Assembly (NCBI GenBank): GCA_945643635.1
Contig: CALZFC010000016.1
Location: 4,118,501 to 4,182,500 of the forward strand
Length of the DNA: 64,000 nucleotides
Source: Allodiplogaster sudhausi
Taxonomy: Eukaryota > Nematoda > Chromadorea > Rhabditida > Diplogasteridae
Direction: 5' to 3'
Part shown: piece by piece, positions 47,047 to 58,245 of the stretch
How the letters are laid out: the number at the start of each line of letters is the position of its first letter
Position numbering within the stretch: position 1 is the first letter of the stretch
The notes under the pieces: generated by a model
The model's database searches: none
Told to the model about the DNA's origin: nothing
What the model saw: the letters and a program-made list of their open reading frames with translations, nothing else
Made by a program: the position numbers and the translations under genes

Positions 47047-47794
47047 GAAAGCATGCAATTTTCAGTACAAATTTCAGAGAGTAGGCGCTTTTCTGTTCGA
47101 CTCTTCATTTAAAAGGAAAGACATTTGATAGATTGATAATCTGAGTCTATACATGCTGATAAACCTGCTAACATTACTGATCAGGGCCTCAATTGTTCTT
47201 TAATTAAAATATTCAAATAGGCCCTCCAAGTTTACAATTAAAGTGGGTAGAGAGAATTTTTTTAATATCTATGGAAACGAGAAACCAGCTCAGGGTGCAA
47301 TTCAGGAGTGCACACATACACACCTATGTACATGCAAACACATTCTGTGTTCTCCCAAGAACATGGAGCCATGCGTCTAGTACTTTTTTAAAGGTCGAGA
47401 ACGAGACAACGAGTCTCGTTCTAGACCTTTCTTTTTCTCTCTGTCTCACAACATCTCAATTACCTCTTCCTCTCTTTTCTCTTTCATTCTCTGTTACTTC
47501 CTTATCCTCTCTCTCTCTCTCACTCTCTCTCGATAGCTCCCCAACCAATGCCATCGACCCTCTTGACTCTCGTGCCTATGGCGTGTTCAGACTGCTCAGA
47601 AACGTCGTGTGCAGCACAGGTATCCATGCACTTTTGTATTTTTCTCAGTTTAGATCCCATAACATTTGACTGTGAATCTATCATAATTCCTAGCGAACTC
47701 AAATATGAAAAATTTCAGTGTTTTAATAATAATAATATCATAAGATAGATAGATAAATACATATATTATAATTTTTGTATTTATTCTTCGCACT

Positions 47795-47921
47795 TGCACT
47801 GGACAACAGGAACGACGATGGCTCGCCTTCGTTTTGTCAATACAACCTCTTCAAAACGGGCAATCTCGACGCGCCTGATCGAATTACGGTTGACGACTTT
47901 GTCGATGCATTAGTGCCATAA
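47795..47921 (+). pseudogene. Secreted-family fragment 2 (exons 4 and 5 fused by deletion)
   Basis: Exon 4 sequence runs to TTTTGTC and continues directly with exon 5 from AATACAACCTC to the stop codon. The intron and adjoining exon ends are missing. The deletion removes more than the intron, so it is not a clean processed copy. Confidence 0.75.
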
Positions 47922-48004
47922 AAAAGAATGATATACTGAATATTTCGTAGTGCCATCGGATTCGAACACCAATTGTTAGCCAATTGCCGCTCCATTCTTA
48001 GGCA

Positions 48005-48349
48005 ACAAGGTCTGCAATTTTTATCCTGCTTCATGTCTACTCTCTCGCCCTCGATCTCGCTGATGGCACAGGTTATTAAGTAGTTTAAAGGAGGGCGAAC
48101 ACCGAAAAATTATGTGATATTTCATATTGAAATTTTATTTTATGTTATTATGATTTTGGTTTTTTGTTGGTGTGAATAATGTAAGATTAGGAAAATGAGT
48201 AAACTGAAGAAGAATTAAAAGAAAGTTTTTCGCAAGAGTTAGATCAAAATATCAAAAGATCAATGATCAATAATTCACTTGAGATGATCGTGCACGGCGG
48301 CAGTTGGGGCGTGCTCATTGTTCGCGATCCACGACTCGTCTCACAAGAA
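48005..48349 (+). pseudogene. Secreted-family fragment 3 (exons 1 and 3)
   Basis: An exon-1-like signal sequence (48005-48071) with the initiator ATG lost, then an exon 3 (48284-48349) lacking about 18 bp after its start. Exon 2 is absent. Confidence 0.7.
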
Positions 48350-48496
48350 GTATTAATTGCTCGGTCTTACCATTCCTTATTGGATTTTTTTTTCAAAAAG
48401 CAGATAGGCTACACAATCGTTCAGGTCTTCTGCTCTCGCTTACACATAGGTTCATAGTGTTCACAAGACCAACAGGCTGCATATATGGCTCGTCAG

Positions 48497-49400
48497 AAGC
48501 GAGATATGCTCAACTAAGCCGACCCTTGGTGGTTAAGAGAGAGAGAGAGAAAGAGTCAGAAAGAGAGGAAAATAGTGAGAGAGGGAGGTGATGAGAACCA
48601 GAGATAGAAGAATATGAAACGAAAAAGAAACATATATGAATATTAAAAGTCCATGAAGAACAAAGAGAATTTTTTCGTAAACAGTCCCGAGTATATCCTA
48701 TTTTCTTTAAATACACCATGAGTTACACGAGATCTAATAAGCAAGTTATAATGTGCTTAATATTTGAAATGATTAATAAATTGTCTAATTAAAAAAATTA
48801 TTGACAATTAATTATTTAAATAATTAGCCAAATTTTAAAGCATGCAATTTTCATTGCAAGTTTCGAAGAGTAGGCGCTTTTCTGTGTGAATCGCCACTTA
48901 AATGGAATGTGAATTCGAAGACATTCGTTATGTTGAGGATATGTTCTTTAAAATAAATAATTGTTTACTTTGCTCCTCTGCTTCACAATTTACAATTAGG
49001 ATAACTTGGAAAAGTGTGCTGAAATATTTGTGTCTGTTTATTTTGTTTTCAAAAAAAACATACTAGCTCTAATAGTGCGCGAGTTCTCGGACTACAGTGT
49101 ATGTGTACACCAATACAGCCATACACAGAGTATGAACAAGAGCATAGAGGTCATGCGTTTAGTGCTCCCTTTTTAACGTTGGCAACAATCATGATTGAAG
49201 CTAACTGGTAATTGCTATTGTGCCTGACTATGAGACTCGCTCTCGATCTTTCTTTTTCTCTCTGTCTCTCTCTCACCCCTCTCATTTACCTCTTACACTA
49301 TATTTTCGCACAATTTCTGTCTCTCTCCTATCCCTCTCTTTTTAACTTTCTCTTCCTGTCTCTCTATCCCTTTCTCTCTCTCTCTCATTCTCTGCTCTCT

Positions 49401-49449
<49 letters not shown>

Positions 49450-49678
49450 GTTTCTAACTCTCCCTGCCAATGCCACCGACCCTCTTGACTCTCTTGCTAA
49501 TGACGCGTTCCGGTTGCCTAGTGAGAAGAATCGTGTGCAGCAGAGGTGCCCATGCACTTTTGTATTTTTCGATCGCGATCTATTCTTGTTTTTACCTCAA
49601 TTCTTCAGTAAACACAGTTACAAAAATTACCATCGGTTTAATAAACCGGGCCATTTCAGCCCGCTCCTTTCTTTAACG
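48497..49678. repeat. Left part of duplication unit 2
   Basis: Matches 43547-44721 with the same block order and a 4.95-kb offset. It includes a long CT tract (49250-49460) and the conserved upstream block at 49466-49565. A ~25-bp segment carrying TATATAA in copy A is missing here. Confidence 0.75.
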
Positions 49679-51088
49679 ATGCGGTCTGCAATTTTAATCC
49701 TGCTTCTTTTCTCCTCTCTCGCCGTCGATCCCGCAGATGGCACAGGTTAGTAAGTAGCTTAAAAGTTATTGCGAAAATTCATTCGATTTTTTTTATATTA
49801 TCTTATCATCTTTTTTTCCTCGATGAAATGGCTTTTGGCTTAAAATTTTTGCACAAAAAGGCCTAAAATTTAATTTAATTTTAGAAGAAAAGGCTTTAAA
49901 TTCTGCTTTTAGCTTAAAATTTTTGAACAAAAAATGCTTAAAAATTTAAATTAAAGATATTTTAAATGAAAGAAAATTTGACAAAAATACAAGAGAAGGA
50001 AATAAATTCGCTGCTCCTCAGCGCTGCTGAACTGCCCGATGGCCGGAGTTCGCGCTGTCATTCAGCGAGCCGCCGCGATTGGCACCGAGCCAGCCGTCCA
50101 GATGCAGGTCGCTACGGCAATTTCAAATAGTTTCTGGGCGGGAATTTTAAATTCTGTTCCATCTTGAAGCGTCTTTTTCGATGTTGCTGTTTGCAAATAA
50201 CGTAAGGAAAGGAAAATGGGTAAAATGAAAAGAATATTTGTTCGCCAACGATCAAATGTCAATAAATCAAAAGATCGAAGATCAATAAATCAGAAGGTCA
50301 AAGATCAAAGATCAATAAATCACTTGAGATGATCCGCCGTGTGATGGAGGACGTGCACGGCGGTAGTTGGGGCGTGCTCATTGTTCGCGATCCACGGCTC
50401 GTCTCACAAGATGTTATTGATTGGTCTCTTTGATATATTCATATTTTTTTTTCTAAAGAAGAATTGGACGATCGTTTAATTTTGCCGCTCTCGATTATTT
50501 ATAGGTTCATAGTGTTTTCAAAACCACAAGGCTGTCTCGCAAGCTTCAATGAATGGATTTTTTTTAAATTTAAAATTAATGAATAAAATGACAACTGGCT
50601 GTGTGCGCTTTACCGGTTCATGCATCATTAGATGTATATATTATATGTAATACATAAATATACATATATATATATAAATATATATTATTTATTTATTTAT
50701 TTATTGTTCTTCGCAGGTGCATTGGACGATTCCGGATCACACGAACGACGATGGCTCGCCCGCGTTTTGTCTAGCGGTCATTAAAAAGTAAGGGAGTTTC
50801 TAACTTTAATAAATATCGTTATTTTTCTTTTTTTCTTTTTGTTAGTATGTTGTAAAGACTTGACGATGGAAGTTCAGATGGTAAATGTATGTAAATAAGT
50901 ACAGAAGAATATCTATGTTAACCTGACATTTATGGTTTTTACCGTCATTTAATGAAGACTCCTCCATTAATCTTCTTGTTTTCCCAATCATTTTTTTTAG
51001 ATGGCAATACAACGTCTTCAAGACCGGCTATCTCGACGCGCCTGATCGACTCACTGTTGAGGACTTTGTCGAGGCATTAGAACCCTAA
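49679..51088 (+). CDS. Small secreted protein, family copy B
   Basis: Exons 49679-49745, 50022-50107, 50329-50412, 50717-50787 and 51001-51088 join in phase to 131 residues. It differs from copy A mainly in the signal peptide and at about four mature positions (A-I-G-T for A-L-G-S, D for E before VHW, Y for N after FKTG). Splice sites are better than in A: exon 4 donor GTAAGG and exon 5 acceptor TTTTTTAG. Signal peptide LILLLFSSLAV, mature cysteines at the same two positions. Probably the best functional member. Function unknown. The dynein-light-chain-like resemblance described for copy A applies equally. Confidence 0.78.
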
Positions 51089-51732
51089 TTGTATTATAAT
51101 TTTGAACGAATATTACGTAGTGGTAAAGGGTTCGTATCAGGATTGAGACAGCCTCTCACGAAGTGAAAGGATTCTTTTTTTCTGAAGGTAGTTACCTCAG
51201 CTTCCACTTTTGCTAGCTCCCTTCTAGTGATCTGACTCACACTCAAACGATTTCCTCGATTGAATGACCGTTGTCCGTCGACATAGCTATAAACTCAGTT
51301 GAAAGTGCCTTTTGAACTGCACAAACTAGAAGTTCCAAATAACGACACGCGAGAATGAGAGAGAGAGGCCTACTCACAGGGAGAACGCGCGGCAATTCAA
51401 ACGTGCATTAACAAGTTTTCCATGATCTTCCTCCATACAAATTGTTTTAAAAACTTTTTATTACAAAACGACATTTTCATTTATTTTACCAAACTGTCTT
51501 TTCTTCGAATGTCACGGTGCTTTTCTGCATGTATTCCTCAATATATGGCTGCGGTGTCGCTGGATTAACTGATTGTAGCTCACTCAAATCACTCAAATTT
51601 AATCTCACCAAAAACAAAAGAAATGTGGGATAAACCCTGCAAGATGACAAAAAAATCAAAGACGCTTTTTTATACTTTAATATGTTTATATAAATTCAAT
51701 TCTCTTTGTACGCATCTATGAACATAGAAGTA

Positions 51733-53319
51733 CAGTACCGTGCAAAAGTCTATTAACTTTTAGTTTTTCATTCATAACTTCCTTCAAAGTTAATGAAAGT
51801 TAATGAAATTTTCAGGGTTGCTTTTTTATGATGTCAGACGTATAGTCACCGAGTATTGGTTTCATTGATCTACTATAAAGCGAGAAAAAAATCAATAACT
51901 CAAATCATCCAAGTTGCACATTTAGGCATGCTGAACCAAATGGGTTATTTCTTTAATATTTGGGTAGATTATATTGAATTGATGGTTTAGTTATAATCTA
52001 GAACATCTCTACTATAAGTTTTTTGTCTAGTCGTTATTTAACCACATGGCGTTACAAGCTGCCAGCCTTCAGTTCGCGATCCATGCACTCAGCCAGAGAT
52101 GCAGAAGGTTCAGAAGCATAAAATCGATCATTTACCACTATGCCTATTGCTATAATGATTTTAAAAATTTAAAACTCACCATTAGACTAATTCAGCTGGT
52201 TACTTAAGCTATGCAAATTAGGTGCTAACTATTTGTGCACATTTTGAACACCACGGTCAACATTGGTCCATTGCGTAGACGTGCTGAAAGTGATGTTGTG
52301 TTGGGGTCCGTTTTTCAAAAGCGACTTTGCCTATCTAAAATAATAGCTAATACTTTTTTAAATCTTAAGAAGTCCTATATCATCCATGGCTTCATGAACC
52401 CACCAGATACAGTAGATCGTTTGAATGCACCCCAGGTATAGAGTAGTACGGTGACATTTTAGCCAAGAAACTAAGCCCGAAAATGTTTTAATCGAGACAT
52501 AAATCACTTTAACCGATACAGCAGTGTTCCTCAATAGTCTTAATCACAATTTTCTAATTTAATGTTGTGATAGAACTAGAACAGATAGCCGTCAATACAC
52601 AGTACAACTCCATGCCAGGGGTACATTCAAACGATCTACTATATCTTGTGGGTTCATGAAGTCAGGGATGAAATAGGACTTCTAAAGATATAAAAGCCTA
52701 TTACCTATCATTTGAGATAAGCAAAAATGGGTTTGAAATACGGACCCCAAAACAACATCATTTTTAGCACGTCTGCGCTGCGGACCAATGGTGAACGCGG
52801 TGTTCAAAATGTGCACAAATTGCTAGCACCTAATTTCCACAGCACAAGTAACCATCTGAATTAGTCTAATGGTGACCTGTGAATATATTAAAATCATTAT
52901 CGCTATAGGCATAGAAGTAAATGATCGATTTTATCCTTCTGAACCTTCTGCATCTCTGGCTGAGTGCATGGATCGCGAACTGAAGGCTGGCAGCATGTAA
53001 CAGTATATGATTAAATAGCGATTAGACAAAAAACTTATCGCAGAGATGTTCTAGAATGAAACTAAATCACTAATCCAATACAATCTACCCAAATATCAAA
53101 GAAATAACTCATTTGGTTCGGCATGCCTAAATGTGCAACCCGGATGATTTGAGTTATTGATTTTTTTCTTGCTTTATAGTAGATCAATGAAACCAATACT
53201 CTGTGACTATAAAGCTGACAGCCTAAAAAAGCAACCCTTAAAATTTCATTGACTTTCATTAACTTTGAAGGAAGTTATGAATGAAAAACTAAAAGTTAAT
53301 AGACTTTTGCACGGTACTG
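51733..53319. mobile_element. 1,587-bp near-palindromic foldback element with TA target duplication
   Basis: Left arm (51733 to about 52440) and right arm (about 52610 to 53319) are imperfect reverse complements over ~700 bp. Ends are CAGTACCG...CGGTACTG, flanked by TA (51731-51732, 53320-53321). Internal matched blocks include CCATGCACTCAGCCAGAGATGC and CCACCAGATACAGTAGATCG with their complements. No transposase reading frame. Tc1/mariner-type ends. 51089-51732 is the 3' flank of copy B. Confidence 0.85.
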
Positions 53320-53480
53320 TATGTACATAAGTATGACAAAAAAAATCCCGAATCGAATGAATGCATATAATGCAAAAATTGCTCCAAGAAGGTCTCTGAT
53401 TGAATCTATTACCAATGGGCGGAGGCGAGTCTCTTCCTCTTCCCGGGGCCGGGGGCCGGGGCCTGGGGCCGGCCACCCCT
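53320..53480 (-). pseudogene. Fragment of a Kunitz gene (exon 3 end plus intron)
   Basis: TATAATGCAAAAATTGCTCC and ATTACCAATGGGCGGAGGCG match the donor side of Kunitz gene exon 3 at 61.22-61.28 kb. Similarity then decays into a GC-rich run (CCGGGGCCGGGGGCCGG). Confidence 0.55.
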
Positions 53481-53539
53481 GTGCATTAGGCCGCAGAGAT
53501 GTCGTATAATACATATCAACCATCTATCCAATATAAACA

Positions 53540-53763
53540 ACCCGAATATCAATGAAATAAATCATTTTGCCTAGCACGCCTATAAACGTGCAACCTGGGT
53601 AATTCGAATTATTGATTTTTTTCGCTCTGTAATCGATCAATGAAACCAATTATCTACTGTTAGTAGTCTGATAGTACATAGAAATATTCATTCAGTTTCG
53701 TTAACTTTGAATGAAAATATAGCAAAATATGTTAGTGTTCGTATCTTTTTGGCCGGTACTGTA
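53540..53763. mobile_element. Solo end of a Tc1/mariner-type element, copy 1
   Basis: About 220 bp ending GGCCGGTACTG followed by TA. A near-identical segment lies at 54362-54588. Its terminal bases resemble those of the 51.7-kb foldback element, but no opposite end is present. Confidence 0.65.
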
Positions 53764-53774
53764 TGTATGTATAT

Positions 53775-54015
53775 GCACACTGATGTTCTTGGGAGAACAC
53801 ACAGAGTGTATTTGTGTATGTGTGTACGCATTCAGATGTGCATGTGTGTGTACTTCATAGTCCGAATTCGCCCGCACACTGAGCAGGTTTCTCTTTTCCA
53901 TAGATCTTAAAAAAATACTCTCGGTCCACTTTTCTTGTCAACTTGGATGGCTTATTTTAATAAATTAATTAAAGACAAATTGAGGCCCTGACCAGTAATG
54001 TACTCAATATAAGAA
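53775..54015. repeat. Inverted copy of 47.13-47.37 kb
   Basis: Reads as the reverse complement of the segment upstream of secreted-family fragment 2: GTTCTTGGGAGAACAC, TGTGTGTGTAC and ATTGAGGCCCTGA blocks match. It shows that the array was rearranged with inversion. Confidence 0.65.
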
Positions 54016-54360
54016 ATTCTTCTGCGCACTTATTTTGTACGTGTCTTCAAAGAAGAAAACAATTCAGTCTATTGACAATGAGTAAATTAGTCAAACATTG
54101 CAATCATTTTCCCAATTTGTCATGTGGAGTCAAGCATTCTTGCTCGCGTTCTACAGCCGCCCGTCGTCTTTTTCACTCGGCTCTCTCCTCTCTCTACCTC
54201 CGCACTCGCTCTCTCCCTCCCCCCCCCTCTCTCTTTCTCTCTTTTCTCTCTACCTGTCGCTGTCTCTCTGTCTAGCGGTGCTCTCTCTCTCTATCTTGCT
54301 CTCTCTCATCGGAAATCTTTCAAATGTCTTTTAACTTCGTGTTGCTCTGTGAAATAGATC
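54016..54360. other. CT-rich spacer
   Basis: No recognisable gene. CT tract at 54180-54305. Confidence 0.5.
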
Positions 54361-54361
54361 A

Positions 54362-54588
54362 CAATGAAATAAATCATTTTGTCTAGCACGCCTATAAACG
54401 TGCAACCTGGGTAATTCGAATTATTAATTGTTTTTGCGCCCTGTAATCGATCAATGAATCCAATAATCGACTGTTAGTAGTCTGATAGTACATAGAAATT
54501 ACCCTGAAAATTTCATTCAGTTTCGTTGACTTTGAAGGAAAATATAGCAAAATATGTTAGTGTTCGTATCTTTTTGGCCGGTACTGTA
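54362..54588. mobile_element. Solo end of a Tc1/mariner-type element, copy 2
   Basis: Near-identical to 53540-53763 and ends CGGTACTG/TA. Immediately followed by a Kunitz exon fragment, as is the foldback element at 53.32 kb. Confidence 0.65.
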
Positions 54589-54599
54589 TGTGTGTCGAA

Positions 54600-54735
54600 A
54601 AGTGTCGCATTGAGCGAATATAATGCAAGAATTGCTCCAAGAAAGCCTCGGAGGAATTCTCTTACCAATGGGCGGAGTCGAGTCCTTGGCCTCTTCCTCA
54701 CTGTGCTCAGCCTACTTGCCAAGCAGGCAGTATTC
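54600..54735 (-). pseudogene. Fragment of a Kunitz gene exon 3
   Basis: The minus strand reads CTGCTTGGCAAGTAGGCTGAGCACAGTGAGGAAGAG..., matching the CLLSREADREHSGEEDEDSTPP coding part and donor of Kunitz gene exon 3 at 61.26-61.33 kb, with small changes and a frame break. Confidence 0.6.
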
Positions 54736-54847
54736 TTCCTTATCCTCTCTCTCATTCTCTGTTACTTCCTTATCCTCTCTCTCTCTCTCTCATTCTCTGT
54801 TTCTTCCTTATCCTCTCTCTCTCTCTCTCATTCTCTGTTAGTTCCTT

Positions 54848-54886
<39 letters not shown>

Positions 54887-55025
54887 TTCTCTGTTACTTC
54901 CTTATCCTCTCTCTCTCTCTCTCTCATTCTCTGTTACTTCCTTATCCTCTCTCTCTCTCTCTCTCTATCATTCTCTGTTACTTCCTTATCCTCTCTCGCT
55001 CTCTCTCTCTTTCTCTCTCGATACC
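54735..55025. repeat. Minisatellite of ~50-60 bp units
   Basis: About six repeats of CATTCTCTGTTACTTCCTTATCCTCTCT plus variable (CT)n. Single units stand near 47480-47510 and 57475-57505 upstream of other family copies. Confidence 0.85.
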
Positions 55026-55279
55026 TCCCCAACCAATGCCACCGACCCTCTTGAGTCTCTTGCTTATGGCGTGCTCAGGCTGTTCAGAAACGTCGGTTGC
55101 AGCACAGGTATCCATGCACTTTTGTATTTTTCCTCAATTTTTTTTAGATCCCATAACATTTGACTGTGAATCTATCATAATTCCTTAGCAAACGCAAATA
55201 TGAAGGCATTTCAGCGTTCTAATAATTATAATATCATATACAGCCATTTAAGTTCTCTCCTTTTTTGTGCGTTCAAACG

Positions 55280-55946
55280 ATGAAGTCTACTATTTTCGTC
55301 GAGCTTCTTCTCTTCTCTCTCGCCTTCAATCACTCTAATGGCACTGGTTATAAAGAATTTTTTTAACACCTTTTAAAAAATAATTACAAAATCCTCCCGA
55401 TCAATTTTTACTTTCTTATGGAATTTTAGCTATATCCACAATGACTTACAGTTTATAGGAAAACTTAAAATGAAGAGGATTTAAAGGCTCATTTTCTATA
55501 TAAGAACACCTGAATAGGGCTATATCGCTGGATTGGCCGCTCTCATTTATATATTGATTCCACGATATTCAAAACCACCAGGCTGTCTCGGGTGCAACTT
55601 TGCATGGAATTTCTGTCATATTTAATTCATAAATAAATAAACAAGTAGAAGAACTGACTGCTTTATCGGTTTATGCGCAATTAGATTCTATATTTTTATA
55701 CCTATATACATATTTTTTTTTATTGATTCTTCGAAGGAGCACTGGATTACAAAATACTTCTTTCTAAATAAGACCTTTCTTACCTTATGGATCGTCGAAG
55801 TCAACCGCTCTTATAAATACATAGGTTCATAGGACAGGCAAAACCACCAGGCTAACTTGCGTGCATCAGTGAAAGGGGATTAATTTTTAATTCATAATAT
55901 AAATAAATGAAAAAAAAAACATTCTTTGAGACAATTATATAAATAA

Positions 55947-55987
<41 letters not shown>

Positions 55988-56256
55988 TATGTATATATAA
56001 TTTATTTATATGCTGTGATTCGCAGGTGCACTGGACGATTCTGGATCACACGAACGACGATGGCCCGCCTGCGTTTTTTCATGCAGTCATTAAAAAGTGA
56101 GGGAATTTCAAACTATCTGATTTATTTTAGCTTGTTTGTTGAAAGGATCTTACTAGTTTCCAAATCCTTTTTTTAAGATGGCAATACAACGTCTTCAAGA
56201 CGGGCAATCTCGATCGACTCTTCATTGAGGACTTTGTCGAGGCATTAGAACCATAA
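55280..56256 (+). pseudogene. Secreted-family copy E, lacking exons 2 and 3
   Basis: Exon 1 (55280-55346) is intact, with signal peptide FVELLLFSLAF. Exon 4 (56026-56096) and exon 5 (56178-56256) are open with usable splice sites. Exon 5 has a net 9-bp in-frame deletion, and the exon 4 cysteine is Phe. Exons 2 and 3 are absent. A decayed exon-4-like start lies at 55736. A transcript joining exon 1 (phase 1) to exon 4 (phase 0) would be out of frame. (TA)n at 55945-55990. Confidence 0.65.
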
Positions 56257-56374
56257 GGAGATCTTATGCCGAATGTCTTGTAGGACCAAAATTTTCTAAT
56301 ACAGATTGGGAGAAGCTCCTTAAGCTCCGCCCATCATGTTAACGGCTTCTTTTTCTGTGTTTATCGCGGCAAGG

Positions 56375-56415
56375 TTCACCGTCGATGCCGGCGAAGGAGA
56401 ACCTGAATATCTTTG
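56375..56415 (-). pseudogene. Fragment of a Kunitz last exon
   Basis: The minus strand reads ATATTCAG|GTTCTCCTTCGCCGGCATCGACGG, matching the start of the last exon of Kunitz gene 1 (FSYAGIDG becomes FSFAGIDG). Similarity ends after about 35 bp. Confidence 0.65.
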
Positions 56416-56817
56416 ATAGCTTTTTTTTTCTAAATTTATAAATTAGTAAAATTGTTTTTATTGATTAGGAAAAATTCTTGTGTTAAAATACGAATGAGTA
56501 GCAAATCAAAGTATATTTTTATATCTTTCTATTTGCTCGGTCTTGACTTTACCCTATTTATTTACTTATGTCCATTCTATTCTCGTTGTTATATACATAC
56601 ATATGTGTGTATATTTCAAAGAAGAAATAATAAAGAAAAACTGCTTTGAGAGAATATAACGCAATAGTTCCTATGCGGGAAATTCAAATTCTATTTCATC
56701 CTTTTTGTGGTTGTAAATAGTGTAAGATTATGAAAAAGACTAAAATCGAGAGAAGAAAGGATTTAAAAAAGTCAGTAAATCCAAAAATCAATAAATCAAA
56801 AGATCAATAATCACTTG

Positions 56818-57330
56818 AGATGATTCACTTTGTCATGGAATACGTGCTCAGAAGCAGATGGGGCCCGCTCATTCTGTGCGATCCACGGCTCGTCTCTCAA
56901 GAAGTTTTTGATTGGTCTCTTTGATTCTTGTTGTAAACTACTCTTTTTTCTAAATGAGAGTTGCACATGTTGAGAATCTTTCAAGTCAACCGCTCTCATG
57001 TATACATGCGTTCATAGGGCATATAAAACCACCAGGCTGACTCGCGTGCATCAGAGAATGGGAATTAATTTTTAACTCATAAAATAAATGAATCAAAATA
57101 GAAACATTCTATCAGACAATTATATACATGTATATAATTTATTTATTTACTGTTATTCGCAGCTGCACTTGGCGATTCCGGATCACATACACATACGACG
57201 ATGCCTCGCCGGCTTTTGTCTTGCAGTCATGAAAAAGTGGGGAATTTCAAAAAAAAAATTTTTTTGCTTGTTTGTTGAAAGGACTTTACTAGTTTCCTAA
57301 TCCTTTTTTTAAAATTACAATACAACGTCA
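56818..57330 (+). pseudogene. Secreted-family copy F remnants (exons 3, 4, 5)
   Basis: Exon 3 (about 56818-56904) is open but diverged (MIHFVMEYVLRSRWGPLIL...). Exon 4 (about 57164-57236) is frameshifted. Exon 5 is reduced to TTACAATACAACGTCA near 57315. 56257-56817 holds no gene apart from the Kunitz relic. Confidence 0.65.
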
Positions 57331-57557
57331 CAACATGTGGCCATGCGTTTAGTGCTCTTTTTAAAGGTCGAGAACGAGACTATGAGTCTCGTTCTCGACC
57401 TTTCTATTTCTCTCTGTTCTCTCTTTCTGTCTCTCTCTCTCACAACATCTCAATTACCTCTTCCTCTCTTCTCTCTTAATCTCTGTTACCTCCTTATCCT
57501 CTCTCACTTTCTCTCTCTCTCTCGCTCTCTCTCTCTTTCTCTCTCGATAGCTCCCCA

Positions 57558-58202
57558 ACCAATGTCACCGACCCTCTTGACTCTCTGTCTCTGGCGTGTT
57601 CAGGCTGCTCGTTTGCAGCACAGGTATCCGTGCACGTTTGTGTTTTTCATCACTTTAGATCCCATAATATTTGACTGTGATTCTATTATAATTCGTAAGC
57701 AAACTCAAATATGAAACAAAGCAGCGTTTTAATAATTATAATGTCACAAACCGCTTTTTCAGTTCTCTGAAACGGTGAAATCTACCATTTTCGTACCTTT
57801 TCGTCGACCTTCTTCTCTCCTCTCTCGCCCTCGATCACGCTGATTTCACACGTTATAAAGGATTTAAAAAAACTTTTAAAAACAATTACAAAATCCTCTC
57901 GATTGGTTTCTTATTTTTCTTTGTAATGAAATTTTTTTGCTATAACCTAAATGACTTACAATTTACAGGACAACTTAATTTGAAGATAATTTAAAGGTTT
58001 TTTCTATATAAAAATAGGGTCAAACAGACACCGCTACATCCGCCGCTCTCATTTATATATTGGTTCCACGGTATTCAAAACCACCAGGCTGTCTCGGATT
58101 CAACTTTGCATGGAATTTCTTTCATATTTAATTCATAAAATAAATAAATAAAAATAACAACTGACTGTGGGAGCTCGCTTTACCGGTTCATGCATAATTA
58201 AA

Positions 58203-58245
<43 letters not shown>

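Noticed and set aside
47940..48010. tRNA-like B box (TTCGAATCC on minus strand)
   Set aside because: The A-box-like sequence is too close and no cloverleaf can be drawn.
52235..52441. Possible transposase remnant in the foldback element
   Set aside because: 68 codons with no recognisable DDE or helix-turn-helix motif, lying in a palindromic arm that is open on both strands by chance.
54526..55188. 220-codon ORF on the plus strand
   Set aside because: Its middle is a CT minisatellite and its ends are a transposon end and the non-coding conserved block.
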